Positions 1-7,325 of a stretch of DNA of 64,000 nucleotides are shown here, piece after piece; within the stretch, counting starts at the first letter, position 1; every line of letters starts with the position of its first letter. The notes beneath the pieces were generated by a model. It worked only from the letters and a program-made list of their open reading frames with translations. It was not told the DNA's origin and did not search any database. Made by a program: the position numbers and the translations under genes. Source of the DNA: Streptomyces griseus (GTDB lineage: Bacteria; Actinomycetota; Actinomycetes; Streptomycetales; Streptomycetaceae); contig NZ_UAVD01000005.1 in the NCBI RefSeq assembly GCF_900460065.1, positions 62,001 to 126,000 of the forward strand, written 5' to 3'.

Positions 1-1
1 T

Positions 2-604
2 TCCTGCGGCATGGCGGTCGTCGGGGCCCTGGAGGTCGCCAAGCGGCTCGGCCCCGATGACGTCGTCGTGGTGCTGCTCCCCGACAGCGGGCGCGGCTAC
101 CTGAGCAAGATCTTCAACGACGAGTGGATGGCCGACTACGGCTTCCTGGAGAACACCGGCACCTCCGCCAACGTCGGCGCGGTCCTGGACTTCAAGGAGG
201 GCCCGATGCCCTCGCTCGTCCACATGCACCCGGAGGAGACGGTCGGCGAGGCCATCGAGGTGCTGCGCGAGTACGGCGTCTCCCAGATGCCGATCGTGAA
301 GCCGGGCGCCGGTCACCCGGACGTGATGGCCGCGGAGGTCATCGGATCGGTCGTGGAGCGGCAGCTGCTGGACGCGCTGTTCACCCAGCGCGCCTCGCTG
401 TCCGACCCGCTGGAGAAGCACATGTCGGCTCCGCTGCCGCAGGTCGGCTCCGGCGAACCGGTCGAGGACCTGATGGCCGTGCTCAGCGGCACGGACGGGG
501 CCGACGCGGCGATCGTGCTCGTCGAGGGCAAGCCCAAGGGCGTCGTGAGCAGGCAGGACCTGCTGGCGTTCCTCGCCGAGGACGCGGGCACGGCGAAGGC
601 CTGA
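2..604 (+). CDS. cbs: cystathionine beta-synthase, C-terminal part (5' end outside window)
   Basis: This is the 3' part of a PLP-dependent cystathionine beta-synthase, which condenses serine or O-acetylserine with homocysteine in transsulfuration. The reading frame is already open at the first codon (SCGMAVVGAL), so the start lies upstream of the window. The first 60 residues are the end of the fold-II PLP catalytic domain (VVVLLPDSGRGYLSKIFNDE, typical of OASS/CBS enzymes). They are followed by a tandem CBS-domain pair: the first from MHPEETVGEAIEVLREYGVS, the second from HMSAPLPQV to near the C-terminus. CBS pairs usually bind adenosyl ligands and regulate the catalytic domain. The gene ends in a TGA and is followed by 446 bp without a gene. 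Confidence 0.9.
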   Translation, partial: SCGMAVVGALEVAKRLGPDDVVVVLLPDSGRGYLSKIFNDEWMADYGFLENTGTSANVGAVLDFKEGPMPSLVHMHPEETVGEAIEVLREYGVSQMPIVKPGAGHPDVMAAEVIGSVVERQLLDALFTQRASLSDPLEKHMSAPLPQVGSGEPVEDLMAVLSGTDGADAAIVLVEGKPKGVVSRQDLLAFLAEDAGTAKA

Positions 605-915
605 CGGGTCGGCCGCCGGGGCCGGTCCGGGGCGGCTCACGGGTCGGCCGCGGGCCTTCGCGAAAACGGTACGAGCGCGTCACGTCCGCGCAGCACCCGC
701 TTAACACGGCTCCGGCACATTGGTGGGTGTCGGCAGGGAAACCCGCCGGCACCCAGAACGGCGACACCGGACTACGGAGCGGCTCCCGGACCTCCACCGT
801 CGCCCGGACGCGGGCAACCGGCCCTGACCCGGACCGCGTCCCTCGCGGGGACCGCCGTCGTCCCGCCCCCCGGGCGACCGGGGGTGCGGCGGTCCCCGCG
901 ACAGACTTCGCACGC
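605..915. other. gene-free spacer with a strong hairpin at 725-754
   Basis: No credible gene is seen between cbs and the convergent membrane-protein gene. The spacer contains a hairpin at 725-754: left arm GGGTGTCGGCAGGG, loop AAA, right arm CCCGCCGGCACCC, paired throughout apart from one G-U pair and one bulged A. The spacer ends in the long hairpin at 916-961. The pair of structures leaves open a small structured transcript or a long 3' UTR of cbs. Confidence 0.35.
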
Positions 916-961
916 ACGACAGCGCGGCCGGACTCCCCCGTGGGTCCGGCCGCGCTGTCGT
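916..961. terminator. bidirectional intrinsic terminator-type hairpin
   Basis: A perfect 18-bp inverted repeat with a 10-nt loop: the left arm begins ACGACAGCGCGGCCGGAC and the right arm mirrors it to CTGTCGT. It lies between the plus-strand cbs gene and the minus-strand gene ending at 1051, as expected for a terminator shared by convergent genes. There is no real U tract, which is common for Streptomyces terminators. Confidence 0.75.
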
Positions 962-1050
962 TCCCGGGGCCGGCCGCGCTCCGCGAGGCTCGCGCCCGCG
1001 CGTGACCGCGGCGGCGCTCAGCCCCGCCGGCCGGACGGCCTCGGCGGCGC

Positions 1051-1467
1051 TCAGTCCCGCCAGTCGGACGGCGCGCGATCTTCCCGGCGGCGGAACAGGC
1101 CGCCGCCCCGCGCCGCCTGGAACGCGTTGACGCCGACGATGCCGAGCCAGGCCACGACCAGCCCCTCGACATCGGCGTTCGCGACACCGATCGCGGACAG
1201 CGGGATGGCCAGGATCAGCGAGACGATGCCCAGACCGTGCCGCTCCCCGAAGCTCCAGGACTCCGCCGGACGCGCCCCCCGGGCGGCGGACATCTGCTGC
1301 TCGGCGAGCTGACGGCGGACCCGGCGGTCGAGCGTGGTGTCGAGCCGCTGCTCGACCTTCTCCAGGAACGAGTCGATGAGGGCGGTCTCGTACTCCGCGC
1401 CCAGCTCGCCACGGGCCTGGAGGGTGGCGGCGAGCTCCTTCTTGAGCTCGTGGTCACGGGCTTCCAT
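1051..1467 (-). CDS. small two-helix integral membrane protein, function unknown
   Basis: A 138-residue protein starting MEARDHELKKEL at 1467. The N-terminal half is charged and helical (residues 1-60, with EKVEQRLDTTLDRRVRRQLAEQQ). It is followed by two hydrophobic segments (about GLGIVSLILAIPLSAIGVA and LVVAWLGIVGVNAFQAA) and a basic tail, suggesting a membrane anchor with a cytoplasmic coiled N-terminus. The start at the second in-frame Met was preferred because the longer reading adds a Pro/Gly-rich stretch without membrane or domain features. Two palindromic boxes lie 38-71 nt upstream of the start. I do not recognise a named family; conserved Streptomyces membrane proteins of this kind are common. 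Confidence 0.7.
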   Translation of the reverse strand: MEARDHELKKELAATLQARGELGAEYETALIDSFLEKVEQRLDTTLDRRVRRQLAEQQMSAARGARPAESWSFGERHGLGIVSLILAIPLSAIGVANADVEGLVVAWLGIVGVNAFQAARGGGLFRRREDRAPSDWRD

Positions 1468-1504
1468 GGCTACGACGGTACGGAGCCCGGGCCCCGGTGA
1501 CAGT

Positions 1505-1538
1505 GGGGCTAGCCCCCGCATTCCTTAGGGCTAACCCC
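1505..1538 (-). promoter_or_regulatory. two tandem palindromic boxes upstream of the 1467 gene
   Basis: GGGGCTAGCCCC (1505-1516) is a perfect palindrome. GGGCTAACCCC (1528-1538) is a near copy. Their centres are 22 bp apart, two helical turns, so both face the same side of the DNA. They lie just upstream of the membrane-protein start and look like a dimeric-regulator operator. The regulator is unknown. Confidence 0.5.
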
Positions 1539-1741
1539 CCTTCGGGGCGGCCGGGTTCAGCCCGCCCCCGACGGCCGGCCCCCTTCCGGGCAGCGGTCCG
1601 GCCGGGAACCGTCGCGTCGTCCGTGGTGTGGAACGACGGAGACGGCGGCGCGCCAGCAGCCCAGGTCAGTAGCGGGGCAGCACGACGTGCGGCTCGGACA
1701 CCGTCCGCGCTGCGGACGTCCACCGGCCCGGCGGTCAAAGG

Positions 1742-2260
1742 TCAGCCGGTGACGCGCAGTTCGACCAAGGTTGTCATCGGCTTGCCAAGCCCCTGGCCGA
1801 CGGTCTTGAAGTCGTCCTTGTCGACGTTGACGGTCTCGGAGGCACCGGCGTCGGTGGTCAGCTTCGCCGACACCGGGTGGTCGGCGGTCTCGATGTAGAA
1901 CACCCTCGGCACCTCGAGCGTGAGGAAACCGGACTTGGCGGTTGCCCGGAAACAAAAGAGCTTGGGCTTGTTCTGCTCGTCCGGGCCACGGGTGACCTGA
2001 ACCTTGATCTGAGTCTTGTCGGAGTTGTCGCATTCGGCGAGGACGATGTGGCCGTCGCCGCGGATCAACTTAATCGACTTCTCTTCGAGGACCTGCTCGG
2101 CACCCGGGTAGTCGTACGTCTCCACTGTGTGCGGCATCGACGCGTCGGCGACGGACGATTGGGCGCTGGGCGACGAGGCCAGGGCGGGCACGGCGACGGC
2201 CAAGGCGGCGGCACCGACAAGTGCGGTGCCGGCAATCAGCTTGGGGGCATGCGTGAACAC
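1742..2260 (-). CDS. small secreted protein of unknown function next to the polymorphic toxin
   Basis: A 172-residue protein with a clear Sec signal peptide (MFTHAPKLIAGTALVGAAAL followed by AVAVPALASS; cleavage near residue 30). The mature part has two cysteines, in LAECDN and LFCFRA, that could form a disulfide outside the cell. Beta-strand-like segments and a C-terminal VTTLVELRV-type strand suggest a small beta domain. It is transcribed divergently from the polymorphic toxin gene at 2660, across a 399-bp intergenic region with a BldD-like box. I recognise no family. Proximity to the toxin may be functional (accessory or target protection) or incidental. Confidence 0.7.
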   Translation of the reverse strand: MFTHAPKLIAGTALVGAAALAVAVPALASSPSAQSSVADASMPHTVETYDYPGAEQVLEEKSIKLIRGDGHIVLAECDNSDKTQIKVQVTRGPDEQNKPKLFCFRATAKSGFLTLEVPRVFYIETADHPVSAKLTTDAGASETVNVDKDDFKTVGQGLGKPMTTLVELRVTG

Positions 2261-2659
2261 CTGGTGGCGTCCTTCCGGGAAGCGGGTACGGCTCAGCCGC
2301 GATTCGAGCGGTCAGGAAACTCGCAGCGCCACACGCGGAGTCAGGCACTGATCAGCGAACCTCAGTTGCAAAGAAACAGCTCGCTCACGAGGCCTGTCAA
2401 GGTGAAATAAAGTGAAGTGGATCACCGTATCCCGGAGTGTGGGCCTTTGGTGGGCCAGAGTAATGTGCGAGCGAACTCGGTATGTGTGCAACTTGTCGCC
2501 TTCTTTGGCGATCTGTCCTGGCGTCTCGCGCCGCGCACGCCGAGCGGGGGCGGGTCGCGTTCGATGTCTGAAACGCGAACATACGAACTTTTTCGGCTTT
2601 TTGGCCGCTCCCTCGATCCAGATTCCGGCGATGGCATGTCGCCGACGATGAGATGAGCG
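2261..2659. other. divergent promoter region, secreted protein / polymorphic toxin
   Basis: No gene is visible. The stretch is less GC-rich than most of the window and must hold the promoters of both divergent genes. The one motif I can point to is the BldD-like inverted repeat at 2411-2426. Confidence 0.5.
2411..2426. promoter_or_regulatory. BldD-box-like inverted repeat
   Basis: AGTGA, six bases, TCACC matches the published BldD consensus AGTGA(n)TCACC at every defined position. BldD is the c-di-GMP-responsive repressor of Streptomyces development. The site sits 250 nt upstream of the toxin start and 151 nt upstream of the divergent secreted protein. A match of this length can occur by chance. 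Confidence 0.4.
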
Positions 2660-5600
2660 ATGTTGAGGCGAAAACTGCGTGCACCTCGGCACGCGAGAAG
2701 GGCGTCGAGCACCCTGCGGGCGCTGCTGGTGAGCCTGCTGCCGGTTGCGCTGGTCATGGGGTTGATGGGATCCGCTCCGGTTTTTGCTGATGACGGGTTC
2801 GACGACGACGAGAGCCCTGTCAGCGCGATACCGGCGACCGACCGCGGGAGGGTTGTCGAGCTCTGGAAAGAAGGCGGACCCGGCGTCAAGGCTGCTGCCG
2901 AGGTGGCCCTCACCGGCAGCGATGCCGAGGTGAAGAACTTCCTGGACAAGGTGGCCCCCGGCCTCCAGGCCGACGACGACCGCGTCTCCGTGGCGCAGAT
3001 CGCCACGGTGGGCGGGGTCAACGTCCAGGAAGCGGCTCGCACGGCGCTGTCGGCGTCGAACGCGGAACTGCAGGTGTTTCTCAAGGACGGATGGAAGCAT
3101 CCGCTCGAGGAGGACCAAAGGCTTCGTGTCGCCCAGATCATGGACGCCGGAGGCTTCGGGGTCCAGGAGGCAGGCAAGGCGGCGCTCAATGGTTCCGCCG
3201 CCGACGTCCAGGCGTTCCTCAACAAGGGGCAGCACACGGCCCGCGAGGATGATGAACGGCTGCAACTGGCTCAGATCCTGAGCACCGGCGGGCCGAACAT
3301 TCGAGCCGCGGGCAAGATCGCCATGAACGGTAGTCCGGCCGATGTCCGGGAGTTCCTGGAAGTGGGCCAGCACATCGCCCGCGACCGGGACCGGGAACAC
3401 GCCACGATCGCTGAGCTCTCCGAGCAGGCAGTCGAGGCCGGACGCCAGGCGCTGGTGGAGACCAAGGCTGCCGAGGTGACCTCCAAGCGCGCCATCACGG
3501 CCGCGGCACTGGCCAAGACGGCAGCCGAGAAGGCCGCCCGGGAGACCGACCTCGCGCGCGACGACGCGCTCAGCGCCGCAGCTGCGGCCGGCCGTGCGGC
3601 CAAGGCCGCCGACCAAGCCGCTTCTGCGGCCCAGCAGGCCATCAGTGCTGCTCGGGCAGCCAACAACTCCGCCCGCATCGCCGCCAACGCCGCGGCCCAG
3701 GCCGCCTCGGCAGCCGCTGGCGCCGCCCAGGCCGCCTCCGCCGCACGTGGTGCGGCTGCCTCTGCCGCGGTCAACGCGGGCGACGCCTCCAAGGCGCGCG
3801 CTGCCGCAGAGAACGCGCGTGCAGCCGCCGAGGGGGCCGACAAGGCGGCCGAGGCATCCAACCAGGCTGGTATCGCGGCGGATCGTGCCGCGGATGCCGC
3901 TGACTCCGCAAGCAAGGCCGGCGCCGACGCGCAGAGTGCGGCGAGCTCTGCCAGGAGCGCCAGCAACTTCGCAGACCAGGCCGGTGTGCACTCGCAGACG
4001 GCCCGGAATGCCGCCGCCCGCGCCGAGCGGCAGGCCAACGAGGCCTCTCGCGCCGCCCAGGAGGCCCGGAACCTGGCCCGCAAGTCAGCTCAGGCAGCCC
4101 GTGATGCGCGTGACGACGCCCGGTCGGCGGCCACGCACGCGCGCAACGCGGCCAAGGCGGCGGACGAGGCGGCGGACCACGCCGGTGAGGCCGCCGCGGC
4201 CGCCGCGCAGTCCACCGCTCACGCCAAGGCCGCACAGGATGCAGCCACCCGTGCGTCCGCGGCGGTCGCCAAGTCGGTCAAGACGCACGAGCTCGCGCTG
4301 CAGATCGAGAAGGAAGGGCGCACCGAACGCGCGAACATCGGCATGGAGAAGGCGATCGCCCTGGCCGACTCCACCGCCGCCTTCGATCAGGCGCGCGAGA
4401 GTGCGGCCAAGGAGGCGCAGGACCTGGAGGCGGAGGCCGAGAAGCTGGCCGCGGAGGCGAATGCTCCCGGCGCCGAGCCCGCGGATGTCGCCCTCAAGGC
4501 CCGCACGGTTGCCATCGGTGCGATGAAGGTCCGGGGTCCCTGGAGCCGTACGGCAGCCGAAGTCGCCCTCGCGGGCACGGACAAGGACCTCATCGACTAC
4601 ATCCGTACCGGATGGACGCAGGCCGCCGAGCAGGACGATCGCGCCCGCGTCGAGAACCTCGCCCTCCTCTCGGAGATCGAGCCGGTCCGGATCCAGGCGG
4701 TGACCGCGCTCTCCGGGGATGCCGCCAAAATCACTTCATTCCTGGAGACGGGCCAGTACGTGGCCGCCTCCGACGACTTCCGCCTGCAGATCGCGCAGAT
4801 CATCAGCAACGGCGGTCCCAACGTCCAGGAGAGCGGTCGCGCTGCACTGAACTCGGGCTCGGAGGACAAGTACCGCCAGTTCCTCGTCACCGGACAGTTC
4901 ACCGCGCAGTACGACGACGACCGTCTCATCGCCGCGGGTCTCGCGGACGGGGGGTCCACGGCCCCCGACAAGTGTTCCGTCAGCGAAGTGACGGTGGCCG
5001 CCTGCATCGCTCTCAAGGCCCCGGCTCAGGCCCTGCACGAGTTCTCAGTCTCCGGCCAGTTCAAGGCCAAGCGCAAGGATCTGCTCGCGGCCACTCATGA
5101 CCTGCAGATCCGCAAGCTGATTCTGGACGCCTCCAAGGTCGCCGCGACGGCGCAGGAGAACGCCGACCGGGCCCAGGCCGTCGCAGCCGACGCCCGCAAG
5201 GCCGCCGCTGAGGCCGACAAGTACCGCAAGGAAGCCGAGGCTTCGAAGAACAAGGCCCAGGGATACGCCAATCAGGCGGCCGAGTCGGCCAAGCAGGCAA
5301 CCGAGTCCGCCAATCGCGCGGCCGAGTCGGCGAAGAAGGCCACTGAGGCCGAGGCGCAGGCCCGGCAGTCCGCTCGCGAGGCCGGCCACTCCGCGGCCCT
5401 TGCGGAGTCGTCCGCGACCGCCGCGCGTGGTTCGGCCGACGCGGCCTGGTCGTACGCCAATGAGGCCAAGCAGTCCGCGATCGCGGCCGGCAAGGACGCC
5501 GACGCGGCCGACAAGGCCGCGAAGGACGCGCTCGCCGCGTGGGTGACGAAGTCCCGCGAAGAGGCCGAGGCCGCACGGAAGGAAGAGAACCGCACCAACC

Positions 5601-6298
5601 TTGCGGCGCTGCAGGAGATGGAGGAAGCCCTCGCCGATGCGGCGGCCGACGATGACATCAGCGTCTGGGACGTGCTGTCCGGCGTCGGGCACACGGTGCT
5701 GGACGTCGCCGGGCTGGTCCCGGGCGTCGGCGAGATCGCGGACCTGGCGAACGCGGGATGGTACGGACTCGAAGGCGACGCGCTCAACGCCTCCCTCTCC
5801 GCGGCCTCAGCGATCCCGTTCGTCGGCTGGGGGGCCACCGGCGCCAAGTGGGGCAAGAACATGTTCCGCGGCGCGGAAGCTTTCATGAAGGCCGAACGGG
5901 CCAGCGGATCCGTGGCCCACATCTGGGCGAGCAATAAGAAATTTCCTAGCGTCAAGAACGCTCTGGAACACTTTAAGAGCCACCGCGGTGAATTTCCCGA
6001 GCTGCAGAACGCTAAACAGTACGTGGAAATGGCCCACTTTTACCGGCAGGCGGCAAATAGCCCCAAGCCTCCTGCCGGTTATCGCGTCTGGGATCGTCTG
6101 GACAAGAGCGGCAACCTCAACGGTTACGCCGTGTACGAGAAGAAGTCCAATACTCTCGTCTCCTATGACGGTGGTGGCGTGCCTAAGACGATGAATCGGC
6201 CAGCTCCTAGGAGTCCTGACAACCCGCGCGGCTTCGACACTAACAGGTGGCCTACGCTAGAGGACTACCTTAAGGCGCAAGGTCAGCGAGAGCGCTGA
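2660..6298 (+). CDS. secreted polymorphic toxin: ALF repeats, coiled coils, pre-toxin and C-terminal nuclease-like toxin domain
   Basis: A 1212-residue secreted protein. Residues 1-43 form a long basic signal peptide ending near PVFADD. Residues 45-250 hold about four ALF-type repeats (pattern: V-QEAGKAAL-GS-ADVQAFL--G, DD-R--VAQI). Residues 255-640 are an Ala-rich heptad-like coiled coil, residues 645-860 carry more ALF repeats, and residues 870-990 a second Ala-rich coil. Residues about 1000-1080 resemble a pre-toxin membrane-associated domain (VAGLVPGVGEIADLANAGWY, then IPFVGWGATG). Residues 1085-1212 form a toxin module (NAKQYVEMAHFY, then YAVYEKKSNTLVSYDGGGVP and KTMNRP) with the pattern of BECR-fold RNase toxins found at CdiA C-termini. 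Catalytic residues cannot be fixed by eye. The module is visibly AT-richer, with rare codons (CTA, AGG, AAT), as for exchangeable toxin tips. A putative immunity gene follows. Confidence 0.8.
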   Translation: MLRRKLRAPRHARRASSTLRALLVSLLPVALVMGLMGSAPVFADDGFDDDESPVSAIPATDRGRVVELWKEGGPGVKAAAEVALTGSDAEVKNFLDKVAPGLQADDDRVSVAQIATVGGVNVQEAARTALSASNAELQVFLKDGWKHPLEEDQRLRVAQIMDAGGFGVQEAGKAALNGSAADVQAFLNKGQHTAREDDERLQLAQILSTGGPNIRAAGKIAMNGSPADVREFLEVGQHIARDRDREHATIAELSEQAVEAGRQALVETKAAEVTSKRAITAAALAKTAAEKAARETDLARDDALSAAAAAGRAAKAADQAASAAQQAISAARAANNSARIAANAAAQAASAAAGAAQAASAARGAAASAAVNAGDASKARAAAENARAAAEGADKAAEASNQAGIAADRAADAADSASKAGADAQSAASSARSASNFADQAGVHSQTARNAAARAERQANEASRAAQEARNLARKSAQAARDARDDARSAATHARNAAKAADEAADHAGEAAAAAAQSTAHAKAAQDAATRASAAVAKSVKTHELALQIEKEGRTERANIGMEKAIALADSTAAFDQARESAAKEAQDLEAEAEKLAAEANAPGAEPADVALKARTVAIGAMKVRGPWSRTAAEVALAGTDKDLIDYIRTGWTQAAEQDDRARVENLALLSEIEPVRIQAVTALSGDAAKITSFLETGQYVAASDDFRLQIAQIISNGGPNVQESGRAALNSGSEDKYRQFLVTGQFTAQYDDDRLIAAGLADGGSTAPDKCSVSEVTVAACIALKAPAQALHEFSVSGQFKAKRKDLLAATHDLQIRKLILDASKVAATAQENADRAQAVAADARKAAAEADKYRKEAEASKNKAQGYANQAAESAKQATESANRAAESAKKATEAEAQARQSAREAGHSAALAESSATAARGSADAAWSYANEAKQSAIAAGKDADAADKAAKDALAAWVTKSREEAEAARKEENRTNLAALQEMEEALADAAADDDISVWDVLSGVGHTVLDVAGLVPGVGEIADLANAGWYGLEGDALNASLSAASAIPFVGWGATGAKWGKNMFRGAEAFMKAERASGSVAHIWASNKKFPSVKNALEHFKSHRGEFPELQNAKQYVEMAHFYRQAANSPKPPAGYRVWDRLDKSGNLNGYAVYEKKSNTLVSYDGGGVPKTMNRPAPRSPDNPRGFDTNRWPTLEDYLKAQGQRER

Positions 6299-6318
6299 CA
6301 GGGATGAAAGGTGACTCC

Positions 6319-6603
6319 ATGCCACCAGAAGACCTCGATCCCCCCGGTCCAGACGAGGAATCTGTCTGCCGGGTGTGCGGACACGACGACGGCGACCTCT
6401 TCTGGGAAGGTGGATGGCCCACAGCGCTGATCTGTGTGTGCTGCGGCAACGAGTCAGATGTTTCCGACACCAGCCTCATGGGGGTCCGCAACTACCGTGG
6501 CTACTGGACGGGGAACGGTGCGGGATGGCACTGCCCCTCCTTCAAGCCTCAGGACTGGGACATACTTGAGCAGTTGTCCCGCATTCCAGTGGAATGGCGG
6601 TAG
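6319..6603 (+). CDS. candidate immunity protein with four-cysteine zinc-binding motif
   Basis: A 94-residue acidic protein beginning 20 nt after the toxin stop. It has CRVC and CVCC motifs about 20 residues apart, a likely zinc ribbon, then a conserved-looking GVRNYRGYW segment and a C-terminal EQLSRIPVEW. Small CxxC proteins of this pattern often sit behind polymorphic toxins, and immunity genes usually follow the toxin on the same strand. An in-frame ATG at 6304 would add five residues, but ATG 6319 was chosen because AAAGGTG at 6307-6313 gives a Shine-Dalgarno site at proper spacing. Binding to the toxin is inferred from position only. Confidence 0.7.
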   Translation: MPPEDLDPPGPDEESVCRVCGHDDGDLFWEGGWPTALICVCCGNESDVSDTSLMGVRNYRGYWTGNGAGWHCPSFKPQDWDILEQLSRIPVEWR

Positions 6604-6638
6604 TGGTGGTTGGCCATGTGTCATCCGTGATGGCATAT

Positions 6639-6670
6639 ATTCTTGATCGATTGTGTCGTTGATCGAGAAT
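6639..6670. terminator. AT-rich hairpin downstream of the toxin/immunity pair
   Basis: ATTCTTGATC (6639-6648) can pair with GATCGAGAAT (6661-6670) with one G-U pair, leaving a 12-nt loop. Its position 36 nt after the immunity stop suggests a terminator or 3' stabiliser. The octamer TTGATCGA is also directly repeated here. Confidence 0.4.
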
Positions 6671-6887
6671 CTGGAGTGAAGGGCGGCGGGCGTACGTCGG
6701 TCCGGGCTCGTCCGGACTGACGCATGCAACTGGTCACCGAGTTCACTGCGGTTAGCCTCGACGACCGGGGTGCTTCGAGGGCGAGGCGCACCGGCATGCC
6801 GGAACCGGCAATACACCGCCGCCGCAGGCAAGGGGCGCCACCTGCCGGAGGGGGACTTGCTGAACCTGGTCTCCGCCGCAGGTGAAA

Positions 6888-6919
6888 AGGCCCCTACTCC
6901 TGATCAGGAGTAGGGGCCT
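6888..6919. terminator. perfect 32-bp palindrome, terminator-like
   Basis: A 32-bp perfect palindrome centred on TGATCA at 6903/6904, with half-site AGGCCCCTACTCCTGA. It would form a very strong hairpin flanked by AAAA upstream and a T/C-rich stretch downstream, so it could terminate from either strand. Confidence 0.6.
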
Positions 6920-6937
6920 CTATCTCCCCCAGGGGTA

Positions 6938-6958
6938 ACCGGGCCAACGTGGCCCGGT
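6938..6958. repeat. hairpin, 9-bp arms
   Basis: ACCGGGCCA (6938-6946) is complementary to TGGCCCGGT (6950-6958) with a 3-nt loop. It is the middle one of three hairpins spaced within 125 bp. Confidence 0.5.
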
Positions 6959-6978
6959 CAACCGGGTACTGCATGGCT

Positions 6979-7012
6979 GCCCAGGTGCCACGTTGGGACG
7001 TGGCACCTGGGC
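6979..7012. repeat. hairpin, 15-bp perfect arms
   Basis: GCCCAGGTGCCACGT (6979-6993), loop TGGG, then the exact complement ACGTGGCACCTGGGC (6998-7012). A terminator or structured element; no coding gene is adjacent. Confidence 0.55.
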
Positions 7013-7271
7013 CTTGGCGTGATCGACCACATGGCGGTCCGGGGTATCGATGTGCGCCAGACATGGCCGACGGCGGGCTACCGGTGCACTGCTGGCTGGG
7101 TGGCTCCCGGTCAGCACGAGCGCGTGCGGCTAGACGACTGGCGCGCTACGCGCAAACCCGACTGCGGTCAGGTTTCTCCGCCTGTTGGGCTTCGGCTCTC
7201 GAACCGGTACGGCCCTTCTCGCACTGCCCCGGCCTACCCCCTGCATATGGACATACAGCGACCTTCCTGGC

Positions 7272-7278
7272 TGAATAG
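7272..7278. promoter_or_regulatory. half-site TGAATAG upstream of the RpiR gene
   Basis: TGAATAG, 48 nt upstream of the RpiR start, matches one arm of the palindrome on the hutU promoter (12285-12313). It could be an autoregulatory half-site. The same heptamer also occurs in reverse at 27195-27201, so alone it is weak evidence. Confidence 0.3.
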
Positions 7279-7325
7279 AACGGTCGGCGCCGGTCGTGGC
7301 ACGACGGATCCAGCAAGGGGACAGC

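Larger units (their letters stand above)
6604..7325. other. gene-free accessory spacer with four hairpins and possible gene remnants
   Basis: About 720 bp without a credible gene. The first 80 bp are AT-rich. Short open frames in several phases (for example from 6724 and from 7019) show no recognisable domain, no ribosome binding site and no Streptomyces codon bias, so they look like debris. Four inverted repeats lie at 6639-6670, 6888-6919, 6938-6958 and 6979-7012. The last 60 bp hold the promoter area of the RpiR gene. Confidence 0.5.

Noticed and set aside
2312-3991. Minus-strand open frame opposite the toxin N-terminal half
   Set aside because: Gly/Leu/Arg-rich shadow of the Ala-rich coding strand; no start signal or domain.
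7019-7325. Open frame in the spacer running into the RpiR gene in another phase
   Set aside because: No recognisable protein; after 7326 it is the out-of-frame shadow of the RpiR gene.
6604-7325. Transposase or integrase remnant
   Set aside because: The hairpins and loss of coding bias suggested it, but no transposase motif, terminal repeat pair or target duplication could be identified.
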